A stretch of 64,000 nt of DNA, taken from Thinopyrum elongatum (lineage: Eukaryota; Streptophyta; Magnoliopsida; Poales; Poaceae). The stretch lies in contig CM022298.1 in assembly GCA_011799875.1 (NCBI GenBank), forward strand, positions 266,345,757 to 266,409,756, in the 5' to 3' direction. The translations under genes and the position numbers were made by a program. A model generated the notes under the pieces. It was not told where the DNA came from. It worked only from the letters and a program-made list of their open reading frames with translations, and did not search any database. This document shows, one piece after another, positions 11,710 to 23,053 of this stretch (position 1 is the first letter of the stretch; each line of letters opens with the position of its first letter).

Positions 11710-14648
11710 ATTAAAACAATTGCTAGACACTTTGAAATATGCTTATCTTGATGAGAAAAAGATTTTATCCTGTTATTATTAGTGCTAACCTTTCAAAACA
11801 TGAAGAAGAAAGATTATTGAAGGTTCTGAAGAAGCACCGAGCTGCCATTGGATACACTCTTGATGATTTAAAGGGCATTAGTCCCACTCTCTATCAGCAT
11901 AAAATTAATATGGAGCCTGATGCTAAACCCGTTGTTGATCACCAACGACGTTTAAATCCTAAAATGAAAGAAGTGGTAAGAACAGAAATACTGAAACTTC
12001 TAGAAGCAGGTATAATCTATCCCATAGCTGATATTAGATGGGTAAGTCCCATTCATTGCGTCCCTAAAAAAAGGAGGTATTACCGTTGTTCGTAATGATA
12101 AGAATGAACTTATTCCACAAAGAATTGTCATTGGCTACAGAATGGTAATTGATTTTAGAAAACTAAATAAAGCTACTAGAAAAGATCATTATCCTCTGCC
12201 TTTTATTGATCAAATGTTAGAAAGACTATCAAAGCACACACATTTTTGCTGTCTTGATGGATATTCTGGTTTTTCTCAAATACCTGTCTCACAACCTGAT
12301 CAAGAGAAAACCACCTTTACTTGCCCTTTTGGAACTTATGCTTATAGACGTATGCCTTTTGGTTTATGCAACGCACCTGCTACCTTTCAAAGATGTATGA
12401 CTGCTATATTCTCTGACTTTTGTGAAAAGATTGTTGAGGTTTTCATGGATGATTTTTCCGTTTACGGAACTTCTTTTGATGATTGCTTGAGCAACCTTGA
12501 TCGAGTTTTTCAGAGATGTGAGCAAACTAATCTCGTCTTGAATTGGGAGAAGTGCCACTTTATGGTTAATGAAGGTATTGTCTTGGGACATAAAATTTCT
12601 GAACGAGGTATTGAGGTGGATAAAGCTAAAGTTGATGCAATTTAGAATATGCCATGCTCTAAAGATATCAAAGGTATTCGTAGTTTCCTCGGTCATGCTG
12701 GTTTCTATGGGAGGTTTATTAAAGACTTCTCTAAAATTTCTAGGCCTCTTACAAATCTTTTACAAAAGGATGTTCCATTTGTTTTTGATGATGATTGTGT
12801 AGAAGCCTTTGAAACACTTAAGAAAGCCTTGATTTCTGCACCTATTGTTCAACCACCTGATTGGAACTTGCCTTTTGAAATTATGTGTGATGCTAGTGAT
12901 TATGCTGTTCGTGCTGTTCTAGGACAAAGAGTCGATAAGAAATTAAATGTTATTCATTATGCTAGTAAAACTCTGGACAGTGCTCAACGAAATTATGCTA
13001 CTACTGAAAAAGAATTTTTAGCAATTGTGTTTGCTTGTGATAAATTTAGATCTTACATTGTTGATTCTAAAGTGACCGTTCACACCGATCATGCTGCTAT
13101 AAAATATCTTATGGAAAAGAAGGATGCTAAACCTAGACTCATTAGTTGGGTTCTTTTGCTACAAGAATTTGATTTACATATCACTGATAGAAAGGGAGCT
13201 GAGAACCCCGTGGCTAATAACCTGTCTAGGTTAGAAAATATTCTTGATGACCCACAACCTATTAATGATAGTTTTCTTGATGAACAATTAGCTGCAATAA
13301 ATGTTTCTCATAACACCCCTTGGTATGCTGACTATGCCAATTATATTGTTGCTAAATATATACCACCTAGCTTCACATACCAACAAAAGAAAAAAAAATT
13401 CTTCTATGATTTAAGACATTACTTTTGGGATGACCCACATCTTTATAAAGAAGGAGTAGATGGTATTATTAGACGTTGTGTATCTGAGCATGAACAGGGA
13501 CAAATCCTACGGAAATGTCACTCCGAAGCTTATGGAGGACATCATGCGGGAGATAGAACTGCTCACAAGGTATTGCAATCTGGTTTTTATTGGCCTACTC
13601 TCTTCAAGGATGCCCGTAAGTTTGTTTTATCTTGTAATGAATGTCAAAGAATTGGTAATATTGGTAAGCATCAGGAAATGCCTATGAATTATTCTCTTGC
13701 TGTTGAATCATTTGATGTTTGGGGATTTGATTACATGAGACCTTTTCCTTCCTCTAATGGGTATACACTATTTTGGTTGCTGTTGATTATGTTACTAAGT
13801 GGGTAGAAGCTATTCCAACAAGTAGTGATGATCACAACACTTCTATTAAAATGCTTAAGGAAGTCATTTTCCCAAGGTTTGGAGTCCCTAGATATTTAAT
13901 GACTGATGGTGGTTCACATTTTATTCATGGTGCTTTCCGTAAAATGCTTGCTAAATATGATGTTAACCATAGAATTGCATCACCTTATCACCCTCAGTCT
14001 AGTGGTCAAGTTGAACTTAGCAATAGAGAAATAAAATTAATATTATAAAAAACTGTCAATAGGGCCCGAAAGAATGGGTCTAAGAAGTTAGATGATGCAC
14101 TTTGGGCTTATAGAACAGCATATAAAAATCCTATGGGTATGTCTCCTTATAAAATGGTTTATGGAAAAGCTTGTCATTTACCTCTTGAGTTAGAACATCA
14201 AGCATATTGGGCAATTAAATAAATCAACTATGATTTCAAACTTGCCGGTGAAAAGAGGTTATTTGATATTAGCTCACTAGATGAATGGAGAACCCAAGCC
14301 TATGAAAATGCTAAGTTATTTAAAGAAAAAGTTAAAAGACGGCATGACAAAAGAATCCAAAAGCGTGAGTTCGAAGTTGGAGAATATGTTCTTTTTTACA
14401 ACTCTCGTTTCAGATTCTTTGTAGGAAAACTCCTCTCCAAATGGGAAGGACCTTATGTTATCGAGGAGGTTTATCGATCCAGAGCCATCAAGATAAATAA
14501 TGCCGAAGGTACTAACACGAAGGTTGTTAATGGGCAACGAATAGAACATTATATCTTAGGTACGCCCATTAATGTTGAAAGCAATATTATCCAAACTATG
14601 ACACCGGAAGAACACATAAAGGAAACCTTCCGGAACACTCCAGAATAA
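11710..14648 (+). pseudogene. pol: R2 pol (RT, RNase H, integrase), broken
   Basis: The reverse transcriptase has the motif FMDD at 12442-12453. RNase H covers about 12880-13230 (CDASD, TEKEF, HTDHAA, and NNLSRL where R4 has DNLSRL, so a conserved Asp is lost). The integrase has an HHCC zinc region at about 13520-13650 and the DDE core: FDYM near 13728, TDGGSHF near 13903 and the Glu in [11 protein letters not shown] near 14010. Lesions relative to R4: one extra A in a run at about 12066, TAG at 12643-12645, a one-base loss near 13770, TAA at 14046-14048 and TAA at 14219-14221. The integrase C-terminal region runs to TAA at 14646-14648. The product cannot be made intact. Confidence 0.88.
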
Positions 14649-14774
14649 CTGAAAAGGAGGAGGTATGTGATACGGTAAGTAAACGGACTCCGAAAAATCC
14701 TCAAAAATATTTTTTGTCTGTTTTGGAAAATAACAAAAATTATAAAAATAAGAAACAACCAGGTAGGCACCCCT

Positions 14775-14908
14775 GGTGGGCACAAGACACCAGGGCGCGA
14801 CTGGCTTGCCAGGCGCGCCCAGGTGGGTTGTGCCCACCTCGGGTACCTTCCGGACTCCGTTTTTCTTCCGATCACTTCTTTCCCAAGATAAAAAAATCTT
14901 TATATACC
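14775..14908 (+). promoter_or_regulatory. R2 internal hairpin-plus-TATA module
   Basis: Inside the internal domain, a GC-rich inverted repeat has perfect 11-bp arms (ggtgggcacaa 14775-14785 and ttgtgcccacc 14828-14838). It is followed by a TATA box (tttatatacccc, 14899-14908), 87 bp before the ATG of the post-pol ORF. The layout repeats that of the element's own LTR promoter region. The promoter function is inferred. Confidence 0.6.
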
Positions 14909-14987
14909 CCTCGAACCTATTGACCACCGTATCGCGAAGAAATCTTCTGTTTTCTTTTCTTGCTGCTTTCCTGACAGATATGAAAAT

Positions 14988-15287
14988 ATGTCGTCTCAAG
15001 ATTCCGAGGATGAGTGCCCAAGTTCTTATCAGCCTTTAGATAAAAATATCTTCAAGGATACCTATCCCTATATATGGTTCTCCGATGAAGAAGATGAAGA
15101 TGAACCAGTCCCTCCTTGTTTCAGGCATGAAAGCATAGAGGCGTTATGCAAGAGGATAATAAAGCTTGAGATGGAGAATGAAGAGTTAAGGATAGATAAC
15201 TTTTACCTTCGAAATAAGTTGGAGAAAAAGGATGAATCTACTACTTCATCACCACCACCTCCTTCTTCATCACCAAAGGAAAATTGA
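14988..15287 (+). CDS. R2 post-pol acidic coiled-coil protein
   Basis: Intact 99-codon ORF in the position where Athila elements carry an env-like gene. It begins MSSQDSEDE. The N-terminus (about residues 1-45) is acidic, with a run DEEDEDE. A predicted coiled coil (about residues 55-84, heptad-like IIKLEMENEELRI and LRNKLEKK) follows, then a Ser/Pro-rich tail. No signal peptide or membrane segment is visible, so it does not look like an envelope protein. R4 has a homologue of 138 residues at 37802 with the same start, acidic region, coiled coil and tail. It is open although pol upstream is broken. The function is unknown; an RNA- or Gag-interacting accessory role would be a guess. Confidence 0.65.
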   Translation: MSSQDSEDECPSSYQPLDKNIFKDTYPYIWFSDEEDEDEPVPPCFRHESIEALCKRIIKLEMENEELRIDNFYLRNKLEKKDESTTSSPPPPSSSPKEN

Positions 15288-16850
15288 GCATCGGGTATGG
15301 GCACTCCCCTTGGCTTGTGCCAAGCTTGGGGGAGGTGCCCCGGTATCGTATCACCTCCACTATCTTTTGCGTTTACTTATCTTAGTTCGATACATAGTTA
15401 TCTTTTGCTTTAGATGAATAAAAGTTTAGTTCGATCCTTTCTTTTCGAGTGTTTGCTTAGTGATCTATCTTTGTAATCGTGTGCAAGATATATATAATAA
15501 AGTTTAGTTTGAGTTTTGTTTTCTTTACTTATATGTTCAATAAAAAGAAAGGAAATAAATGAAAAAGATCATATGCTAATTTTATGGTAAGTAATGGCGT
15601 CACATAAGGAAGAGTATAAGTAGGAAATTTTATTGGAGATTGACAAACATAGCATTGGTCAATGATGCAATTCATGAAAGAATTAATAAGGGAAGAGAAG
15701 ATTCACATGCAAATACACTATCCTGGACATCTTTTGTGATTGGGAGCCCCCATCAAAATATTATATGCCAAAATTGTTGACGTTGGACAAGGAAGACAAC
15801 GTAATGATTTATGTTTGTTCATATTCACATAGAAGTTATATTGTCATAGATCCTTTAACATGTGGTGCTTGCCCCCGTCTTTGCTAGCCAAAAATTCCGC
15901 ACTAAGTAGAGATACTACTTGTGCATCCAAAAACCTTTAAACCCAAATCTTATTTTGAGAGTCCACCTTACCTACCTATGGATTGAGTAAGATCCTTCAA
16001 GTAAGTTGTCATCGGTGCAAATAGGGCAATAAAAATTGCTTCTAAAAGTGTTGGATCATTTAGTGTAAGACAAAATTAAGCGTTGTACGAACTAGTGATG
16101 GCAAAGAATAAAAGCGACAGACTGCATAATAAAGGTTGCTATCACAAGGGGCAATATAACGTGACGTTCTTTTGCACTAAGAGATTGAGCATACAAACAA
16201 ATAAGCGCATGGCAACCGCTGCTTCCCTCTGCGAAGGGCCTATCTTTTACTTTTATGTATTTAGTTTTATGCAAGAGTCAAAGTTCTTCTCTCTATTCCT
16301 TTTTATTTTCTCTTTTGGCAAGCATCATGTGGTGAGGAAAGATCTAGGCACTCATATCCAGTTGGATATGAGTAGCATGAGTTATTATTGTTGACATCAC
16401 CCTCGAGGTGAGTATGTTGGGAGGCGAATCTATAAGCCCCTATCTTTCTATGTGTCCAGTTGAAACATTTTGCTCAGGTGTATGCGGTGAGTGTTAGCAA
16501 TCATAGAAGACTATATGATGGTTGAGTATGTGGACTTGCCAAAATGGCTCCGATACGTGACCCTTCCTGAAAAGATGATGAATTGTAGTTGCAAAGTTGA
16601 CTGAGAACATAGTTTGTTGTTTTTCAATAGGGTTTATGCTTTATACTTCGATGCTGTGATGAATTGTTACTTATTCATGAGAAGTTTAAGATATAAGTTA
16701 TGTGATAAAGTTCTATGTTAAAGTTTGTTGCTGTTATAATAATATACATGATGCTTCTATGTCCGTATTTTGTTTTTATCGACACCTCTCTCTCTAAGAA
16801 TGTGGACATGTTTTTTGATTTCGGTTTTCGCTTGAGGACAAGCGAGGTCT
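15288..16850 (+). other. R2 3' internal non-coding region with conserved blocks
   Basis: No ORF of substance. Two blocks are shared with R4, R3 and R9. One is 15901-15980 (actaagtaga...acttgtgcatccaaaaacc...cctacctatg). The other is a short stem-loop at 16221-16257 (cttCCCTctgcgAAGGGcctatctttta). The segment just after the post-pol ORF, around 15300-15345, contains ccaagcttgggggaggtgcc, a second polypurine-like tract also present in R4 (38250-38275). Confidence 0.6.
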
Positions 16851-16863
16851 AAGCTTGGGGGAG
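16851..16863 (+). other. R2 polypurine tract
   Basis: aagcttgggggag immediately before the 3' LTR; identical in R4. Confidence 0.85.
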
Positions 16864-16864
16864 T

Positions 16865-18377
16865 TGATACGTCCATTTTGCATCATGTTTTCGTACTGTT
16901 ATTTATGATGTTTTTATGCATAATAATGCTTTTTGGAGTGATTCTAATGCTTTTCTCTCATAATATGCAAGGTTCACACAAAGAGGGAGAATTCCAGCAG
17001 CTCGAAATCTGGACCTGAAAAAGCTACGTCAGGCTACCTATTCTGCACAACTCCAAATGAGCTAAAATTTCATGAGGAATTTTTATGGAATAAATAAGAA
17101 TTATTGGAGCAAATAACTACGAGAGGGGGCCCACCAGGTGGGCACAACCCACCTGGACGCCAGGGAGCCCAGGCGCGCCCTGGTGGGTTGTGCCCTCCTA
17201 GGCCCACCTCCGGTGCCCCTGTTCTTGTATATAAGTCATTTTGACCTAGAAAAAATAAGGAGAGGACTTTCGGGATGAAGCACCGCCGTCTCGAGGCAGA
17301 ACTTGGGAAGGAGCACTTTTGCCCTCTGGCGGAGCGATTCCGCCGGGGGAACTTCCCTCCCGGAGGGGGAAATCATCGTCATCATCAGCACCAACAACTC
17401 TCCCATATTGGGGAGGGAAATCTCCATCAACATCTTCAACAGCACCATCTCCTCTCAAATCCTAGTTTATCTCTTGTGTTCAATCTTTGTACCGGAACTA
17501 TAGATTGGTACTCGTGGGTGACTAGTAGTGTTGATTACATCTTGTAGTTGATTACTATATGGTTTATTTGGTGGAAGATTATATGTTCAGATCTATTATG
17601 CTATTTAATACCCCTCTGATCTTGAGCATGATTATCATTAGTGAGTAGTTACTTTTGTTCTTGAGGTCATGGGAGAAATCTTGTTGCAAGTAATCATGTG
17701 AACTTGATATGTGTTTGATATTTTGATGATATGTATGTTGTGATTCCCTTAGTGGTGTCATGTGAACGTCGACTACATGACACTTCACCATATTTGGGCC
17801 TTAGGGAATGCATTGTGGTGTAGTTATTAGATGATGGGTTGCGAGAGTGACAGAAGCTTAAACCCGAGTTTATGCGCTATTCCGTAAGGGACTGATTTGG
17901 ATCCAAAAGTTTAATGCTATGGTTAGATTTATTCTTAATACTTTTCTCGTAGTTGCGGATGCTTGCGAGGGAGTTAATCATAAGTAGGAGGTTTGTTCAA
18001 GTAAGAATAACACCTAAGCACCGGTCCACCCACATATCAAATTATCAAAGTAGCGAACACAAATCAAACCAACATGATGAAAGTGACTAGATGAAATTCC
18101 CGTGTACCCTCAAGAATGCTTTGCTTATCATAAGAGAACGTTTTGGCCTGTCCTTTTCCTCAAAAGGATTGGGCTACCTTGCTTGACTTTTATTACCATT
18201 ACCGTTACTTGCTCGTTACAAATTATCTTGCTACCAAACTACTCGTTACTTATAATTTGAGTGCTTGCAGACATTACCTTGCTGAAAACCGCTTGTCATT
18301 TCCTTCTGCTCCTCGTTGGGTTCAACACTCTTACTTATTGAAGGACTACGATTGATCCCCTATACTTGTGGTCATTA
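16865..18377 (+). repeat. R2 3' LTR
   Basis: 1513 bp; its last bases are TA instead of CA. Hairpin arms 17140-17153 and 17182-17195 (same 14-bp arms as the 5' LTR) and TATA 17228-17235. It differs from the 5' LTR by scattered substitutions and small indels. Confidence 0.93.
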
Positions 18378-18382
18378 GGGTC
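18378..18382. repeat. R2 target-site duplication, right copy
   Basis: gggtc, matching 8293-8297. Confidence 0.9.
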
Positions 18383-18859
18383 GATGATGGCCGAGGTGAG
18401 GTCAACCAAGGAGTTCTAATTGTTCTTGGTACTGCCCTAGACCTTGTAGTCATCACGGATGTTGACAAGATTATGGCAGGCCAAGCCCAAAACCTCGAGC
18501 GCTTTTAGATCATTAGTGTTGTCCACTGTAGCAAAACTGTAGTCGAGTCTGTTGATAAACCTGGCAAAATGCTCGCAAGGCCTTGTGGCCAGCTGGTAGT
18601 GGTAGACGAGGACGCCATGGCACACGCACAACTGGGCGACGGTAACCTTCTGATCATGCCCGGCACGACCACCGGTGAACTCGAGGTTGAAGCCGACCAC
18701 TTGGTACTTGTCCTCAGCAAGCAACTGCTCCATAGTGTGGGTGGACCTCTTCACCGAGACCGACTCATTCATGTACACCACCAAGAGGTCCTTCCCCCTC
18801 GCGTGGGTGTTCACTACGTGATGCGCTGGGAGCGCCATTGGAGCCACGGGCAGCGCCAT
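18383..18859 (-). pseudogene. 3'-5' exonuclease-like gene, N-terminal part (split by R2)
   Basis: The minus-strand frame opens at ATG 18859, 95 bp downstream of a TATA-like box. It encodes an RNase H-fold exonuclease domain of the WRN-like/DEDD type: VVGFNLEF (Exo I, normally with Asp where Asn stands), then a segment including FATVDNTNDLKALEVLG. The Exo I Asp-to-Asn change should abolish metal binding. Two in-frame TAG stops follow (18434-18436 and about 18414), the first at a position where Trp is expected in the family as I remember it. R2 then cuts the gene at gggtc, and the rest is at 8064-8297. If intact it would trim nucleic acid 3' ends; as written it is dead three ways. It is transcribed divergently from the Ala-rich gene at 19783. 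Confidence 0.75.
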
Positions 18860-18946
18860 TGGAGCCGATGGATATCTTTGTATGTGTCATCGTGGGTGTG
18901 CTTATTGTGTCGTGTGGCGCGAGAGGTTAAGGTAAATGGCCGTAGG

Positions 18947-18955
18947 AATAAATAG
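18947..18955 (-). promoter_or_regulatory. TATA-like box of the exonuclease-like gene
   Basis: Reading on the minus strand ctatttatt, 95 bp before the ATG at 18859. Confidence 0.4.
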
Positions 18956-18959
18956 TGGC

Positions 18960-19694
18960 CAGACGGCCTGGATTATCGGCACGTCCGCATGGCAGTTTGC
19001 GGCAGCGGGTAACTGCATTGTTGCGCCAGACCCGATGCAACCGCATGAATAATGGCAATACGAACATACTTGATCGTGCATCGGCCCCAAACACTGACAG
19101 CGCGCATGAAGGGACATGGGCAGAGTGCATGGAGGGACACGAGAGCAGAGCGCGTGCGGCGAGAAGCGAGTAGAGCGCGCCACGGCCTCTTCAACCATGA
19201 GCAACCACACACATAGAGCAGTTGAACATGCAGGGAATGATCATCTACAAGCGATGTGAAACTACATCGTGTTCCACATCACACGGTGGTCGAACAATCG
19301 TTCGCGACGCTGTGTAGAGAGCGACCGTGACATGCATTATTATTTTATTAGTTAAATCTCTAGTCAAAATTTGGCACAAAAAACAAAGAGGACTTATAAA
19401 CCAAGACGGATGTAGTAGGGAATTAAATCGCAAACATTTTTTATTAACCGTATGTGTACGTGTCGTTTTGCCGTCCTCTTGCACATCTTGTCACCCCGCT
19501 GCCGCAGACGGCTTCAAGCACAAGCTCGAGCACCATGCAGGCGTTCTTTTAGCCAAACGGTGGCTCGAAGTGGCGCTAATGAATCATCGGTGAGCCTGTT
19601 CCCGCGCAACTGTGCAGGTTTCTGTGCATAGTCGCGCAAGCTGCTTGTCCGACTCGGTGAAATCCCCCCAAAATCCCAATGCTTATCGGCCTGC
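18960..19694. other. Divergent intergenic region with GC-rich repeats and a transposon terminus
   Basis: This is the core of the 923-bp space between the two divergent genes. On the minus strand, 19070-19200 holds GC-rich units (gaggccgtggcgcgctct, ctctgctctcgtgtccctcc) that match the array at 43090-43310 in T2. 19322-19417 matches, in reverse, the segment 41436-41500: tactacatccgtcttgg at its outer end and tgccaaattttgac inside, looking like one terminus of a small DNA transposon. No ORF is supported. Confidence 0.5.
19322..19417 (-). mobile_element. Terminus of a small DNA transposon (partial)
   Basis: On the minus strand it begins tactacatccgtcttgg, resembling the CTCCGTCC-type ends of plant Mariner/Stowaway-like elements, and continues with sequence that reappears at 41436-41500. 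No second terminus is visible. Confidence 0.35.
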
Positions 19695-19702
19695 TATATA
19701 AA
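19695..19702 (+). promoter_or_regulatory. TATA box of the Ala-rich gene
   Basis: tatataaa, 88 bp upstream of the ATG at 19783; the leader between is pyrimidine-rich. Confidence 0.6.
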
Positions 19703-19782
19703 CCCTCACAGCCGGTGAGTCATGCATCGCATTTCCCCTCCCTCCCTATAGCATATCTCATCTGCTTCTGCCACAATCGCCA

Positions 19783-20183
19783 ATGGCACCGGTCTGTCGC
19801 CGTTGCTCAGCCACTCCGCCATCATAAGAGTACATCTCTAGCTGGGAGGCTACACCGTGGCGGAGGCATAGTCCCCGACGTAGTGTAGTGCGCGTGGCAT
19901 CTCCGTTGGGTGTGCGCACAACACCCACCACATGCTCCGCCACCGCTGCCCGTCGGCAGCTGTTGCCGGCTGCCGTTGCCGGCATTCCACCGTCTGCCGC
20001 CGTGGCCGCCACACCACCATCAAAAGCCAGGGCCATCGCCCACTCCGCCATCGCAACCCGAAGGCAGGAGGTGGCCGTCGTGGCCGCCACCCCATTGTCG
20101 GCCACCATGGCCATCACCCAGTCCGCCACCGCGGCCCGAAGGTGGGAGGTGGCTGTCGTGGCCTCCACCCCACCATCGGCCAC
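19783..20183 (+). pseudogene. Ala/Pro-rich repeat protein gene, first part (split by R3)
   Basis: ATG at 19783 lies in a good context (gccaatggc) 88 bp after a TATA box. The same frame has one TAA at 19825-19827 and then stays open to the R3 insertion. This part encodes Ala/Pro/Thr-rich imperfect repeats of about 20 residues (cores VAATPPS, VVAATPLS, VVASTPPS), matching tandem DNA repeats of about 60 bp between 20000 and 20180. R3 inserted at gccac. The frame resumes exactly at 26925, showing that the ORF pre-dates the insertion. I do not recognise the protein. GC content is far above the AT-rich retroelements around it. Confidence 0.6.
20179..20183. repeat. R3 target-site duplication, left copy
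   Basis: gccac, matched at 26920-26924. Confidence 0.9.
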
Positions 20184-21716
20184 TGCTACTTGTGAGCTGC
20201 GTTTGGGAATTCCCCGAAGAGGAGACGATGATGTTGTACAGTAGAGATAAGTATTTCCCTCAGTTATGAAACGAAGGTTATCAATCCACTAGGAGAACCA
20301 AGCAACACTATGTAAACAGCACCTGCACACAAACAACAAATACTTGCAACCGAACGCGTAGAGGGGTTGTCAATCCCTCAACGGTTATGAGCAAGATTAA
20401 ATTGTATAGGTTTTGATAAATAGATCATTCAAAAATACAAAATAAAATAAATAAAAGAAAATTTCAGAAAGGTATTTTTGGTTTTAATATATGATAGAAA
20501 ATAGACCCGGGGCCATGTTTTTCACTAGAGGCTTCTCTCAAGAAAATAGCATACGGTGGGTAAACAAATTGCTGTTGGGCAACTGACAGAAAAGCAAATA
20601 ATTATGAGGATATCCAAGGCAATGATCATGTATATAGGCATCACGTCCGAGACAAGTAGACCAAAATGATTCTGCATCTACTACTATTACTCCACACATC
20701 AACCGCTATCCAGCATGCATCTAGTGTATTAAGTTCATGAAATGATGTAGACAAGATAAACTCATGTATGAAATAAATCACATCTTGTTAGCCTTAATAG
20801 CAACAATACATGCGTGTGATGTTTTTTTCTATCACTGAGATTGAGCACCAGAAGATTGAACCCATCATAAAGCACCTCCTCCCATGGCAAGATAAATCAA
20901 TCTAGTCGGCCAAACCAAACCAATAAATCGGAGAAGAAATATGATGATATCACAATCATGCATAAAAGGGTTTAGAAAAACACAAATCATATTCATGGAT
21001 AGATCTGATCATAAACTCACAATTCATCGGATCCCAACAAACACACTGGCAAAAGTCATTACATCAAATAGATCTCCAAGAACACCGAGTATAACATTGT
21101 ATTGAAGATCAAAAAGAGAGAAGAAGCCATCTAGATACAAACTATGGACCCATAGGTCCGTGGTAAACTACTCACGCATCATCGGAGGGGCAGCAAGGAT
21201 GATGAAGAACCCCTTCGTGATTGATTCCCCCTCCGACAGAGTGCCAGAAAGGGTCCCCAGGTGGGATCTCTCGAGAACAGAGGCTTGCGGCAGCGGAAAA
21301 AGTATTTCATGGACTCCCTGGTAGGTTTTATGATTTTAGGGTATTTATAGATGTGGAGGTAGGTCAAACGGATGCTTGTGGGCCCACTACCCACCAGGGT
21401 GCGTCCCAGGCCCCTGGCACGCCCTGGTGCCTAGTGGGCCCCTCCTTCATCTTCTCGTTCCTTCCCGAAGCTTCTAGCATCTCTTATTGCTAGAAAAAAT
21501 CTCCAAAAAGTTTCGTGGCATTTAGACTTCGTTTGGTACTGATATTCTGCAAAGTAAAAAACAAGCAAAAAACAACAACTGGCATTGGGCACTAAGTTAG
21601 TAGGTTAGTCCCAAAAAATGATATAAAGTTGCTTGTAAATGTATATAAAACATCCAAGATTGATACTATAATAGCATGGAAGAATATAAAATTACAGATA
21701 CGTTGGAGATGTATCA
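20184..21716 (-). repeat. R3 3' LTR
   Basis: 1533 bp. Hairpin arms gggcccacta 21380-21389 and tagtgggccc 21432-21441 (10 bp perfect). TATA on the minus strand at 21342-21349. Confidence 0.92.
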
Positions 21717-21731
21717 AGCATCCCCAAGCTT
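21717..21731 (-). other. R3 polypurine tract
   Basis: Minus strand aagcttggggatgct, directly before the 3' LTR; nearly the same tract precedes the R9 3' LTR. Confidence 0.8.
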
Positions 21732-22100
21732 AATTCCTGCTCGTCCTCGAGTAGGTAAATGATAAAAATAGAATTTTTGATGTGGAATTCTACCTATCAT
21801 ATTCATCATATAATCTTTTCTTTTATAGCATGGACATTTGGACTTGAATGATTCAAAGCAATAGTCTATAATTTGACATGAAAACATCAATACTCAAGCA
21901 TATCAACATGCAACCATGTCTTTCAAAATATCAACAACAAAGAAAGTTATCCCAAGCCCATTATGCTCAATCATTGATCCATTCATGAAACACACTCAAA
22001 TATTAGCTACATGCAATGCACAAGTATGACAATAGTGTTCCCTAGTTGGTGCTTTATAAGAGAAGATGGAGACTCAAATTTAAAATAAAAATTTGCACAA

Positions 22101-22133
22101 AAGTAAATAGATAGGCCCTTTGCAGAGGGAAGC
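22101..22133 (-). other. R3 conserved 3' stem-loop
   Basis: Minus strand cttCCCTctgcaAAGGGcctatcta, the counterpart of 16221-16257 (R2), 39154-39190 (R4) and 62844-62880 (R9). Confidence 0.65.
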
Positions 22134-22604
22134 AGAGATTTGTAGAGGTGCTAGAGCTCATAGCTTAAATTGAGAGATAAAAAATATTTTGAGAAGTATA
22201 CTTTTCTTGTGAACGAAAACGACCGAGAATTCCCAATATCTTCCATCCTAAATAAATCTTAGGCGGTTCCCAAACAAAAAGTAAAGTTTATTTCCTTTCC
22301 ACCATTCTCACACAATCCATGGCTAGCCGTATCCACGGGTGCCTTCTATACCAACACTTTCCAAGGAATTTATTATTAACAACATATAAAAAAAATCATT
22401 TCGGGACTGGGCATCCCTATTACCTGCCACACTCTCGTGCAATGAAAAGTGAACTAACACTCATCTTGAGAATAAAATACCTAGCATGGAAAATATTGGT
22501 CACCCCCTGCCGCTTCATGAGCGGTACAGGCACACAAAACCGAAATTCATTTTGAATATTAGAGTTGGCACAAACAAATTTCCTTCGAACAGCATGGAAA
22601 TACC

Positions 22605-22690
22605 GCATATAGGTAGGTATGGTGGACTCATTTGGCAAAACATTGGTTTAAGGAGTTGGATGCACAAGCATCATTCCCGCTTAGTACAAA
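22605..22690 (-). other. R3 conserved 3' block
   Basis: On the minus strand it contains tactaagc, cttgtgcatcca and catacctacctatatgcgg in the same order as 62281-62360 in R9 and 15901-15980 in R2. Confidence 0.6.
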
Positions 22691-23053
22691 TGAAGGCTAG
22701 CAAATAGATTGAGAAATGACCAACCAAAAATAAAAAACGGTCATAAACACGCATTAAACATAACTAACACTGAATAATGCACCATAAGTAGGATATAACT
22801 TCGTTGCATAACTATTGACTTTCGTGCTTGCATTGGGAATCACAAACCTTAACACCAATATTCTTACTAAAGCATAATTACTCACCAACATGACTCACAT
22901 ATCCTATCTTTATATCGCAAAACTATTGCAAGGAATCAAGTTTATAATGTCCAATGATCTTGATGAAAGTTTTTATTAATTATATCCCTCTTGAATATCT
23001 ATCACTTTGGGACCAAATTCACATCTCGTGAAAATTACCATTGCTATTATCAA

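Larger units (their letters stand above)
8298..18377 (+). mobile_element. R2: full-length Athila-type Ty3/gypsy retrotransposon
   Basis: Order: 5' LTR 8298-9815, primer-binding site 9827-9844, gag-pro-pol 9922-14648, internal promoter-like module 14775-14908, post-pol ORF 14988-15287, non-coding 3' region, polypurine tract 16851-16863 and 3' LTR 16865-18377, about 10.1 kb, flanked by gggtc on both sides. RT-RNaseH-integrase order is Ty3/gypsy. The Gag type, the long region after pol and the 1.5-kb LTRs point to the Athila lineage. The polyprotein carries several stops and frameshifts, so the copy cannot move on its own. It split an exonuclease-like gene. I do not assign a family name; it is close to R4. 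Confidence 0.93.

Noticed and set aside
19758..20269. Overlapping ORFs in other frames across the Ala-rich repeats
   Set aside because: The ~60-bp tandem repeats keep all frames open. Only the frame that continues across R3 with matching target duplication is supported.
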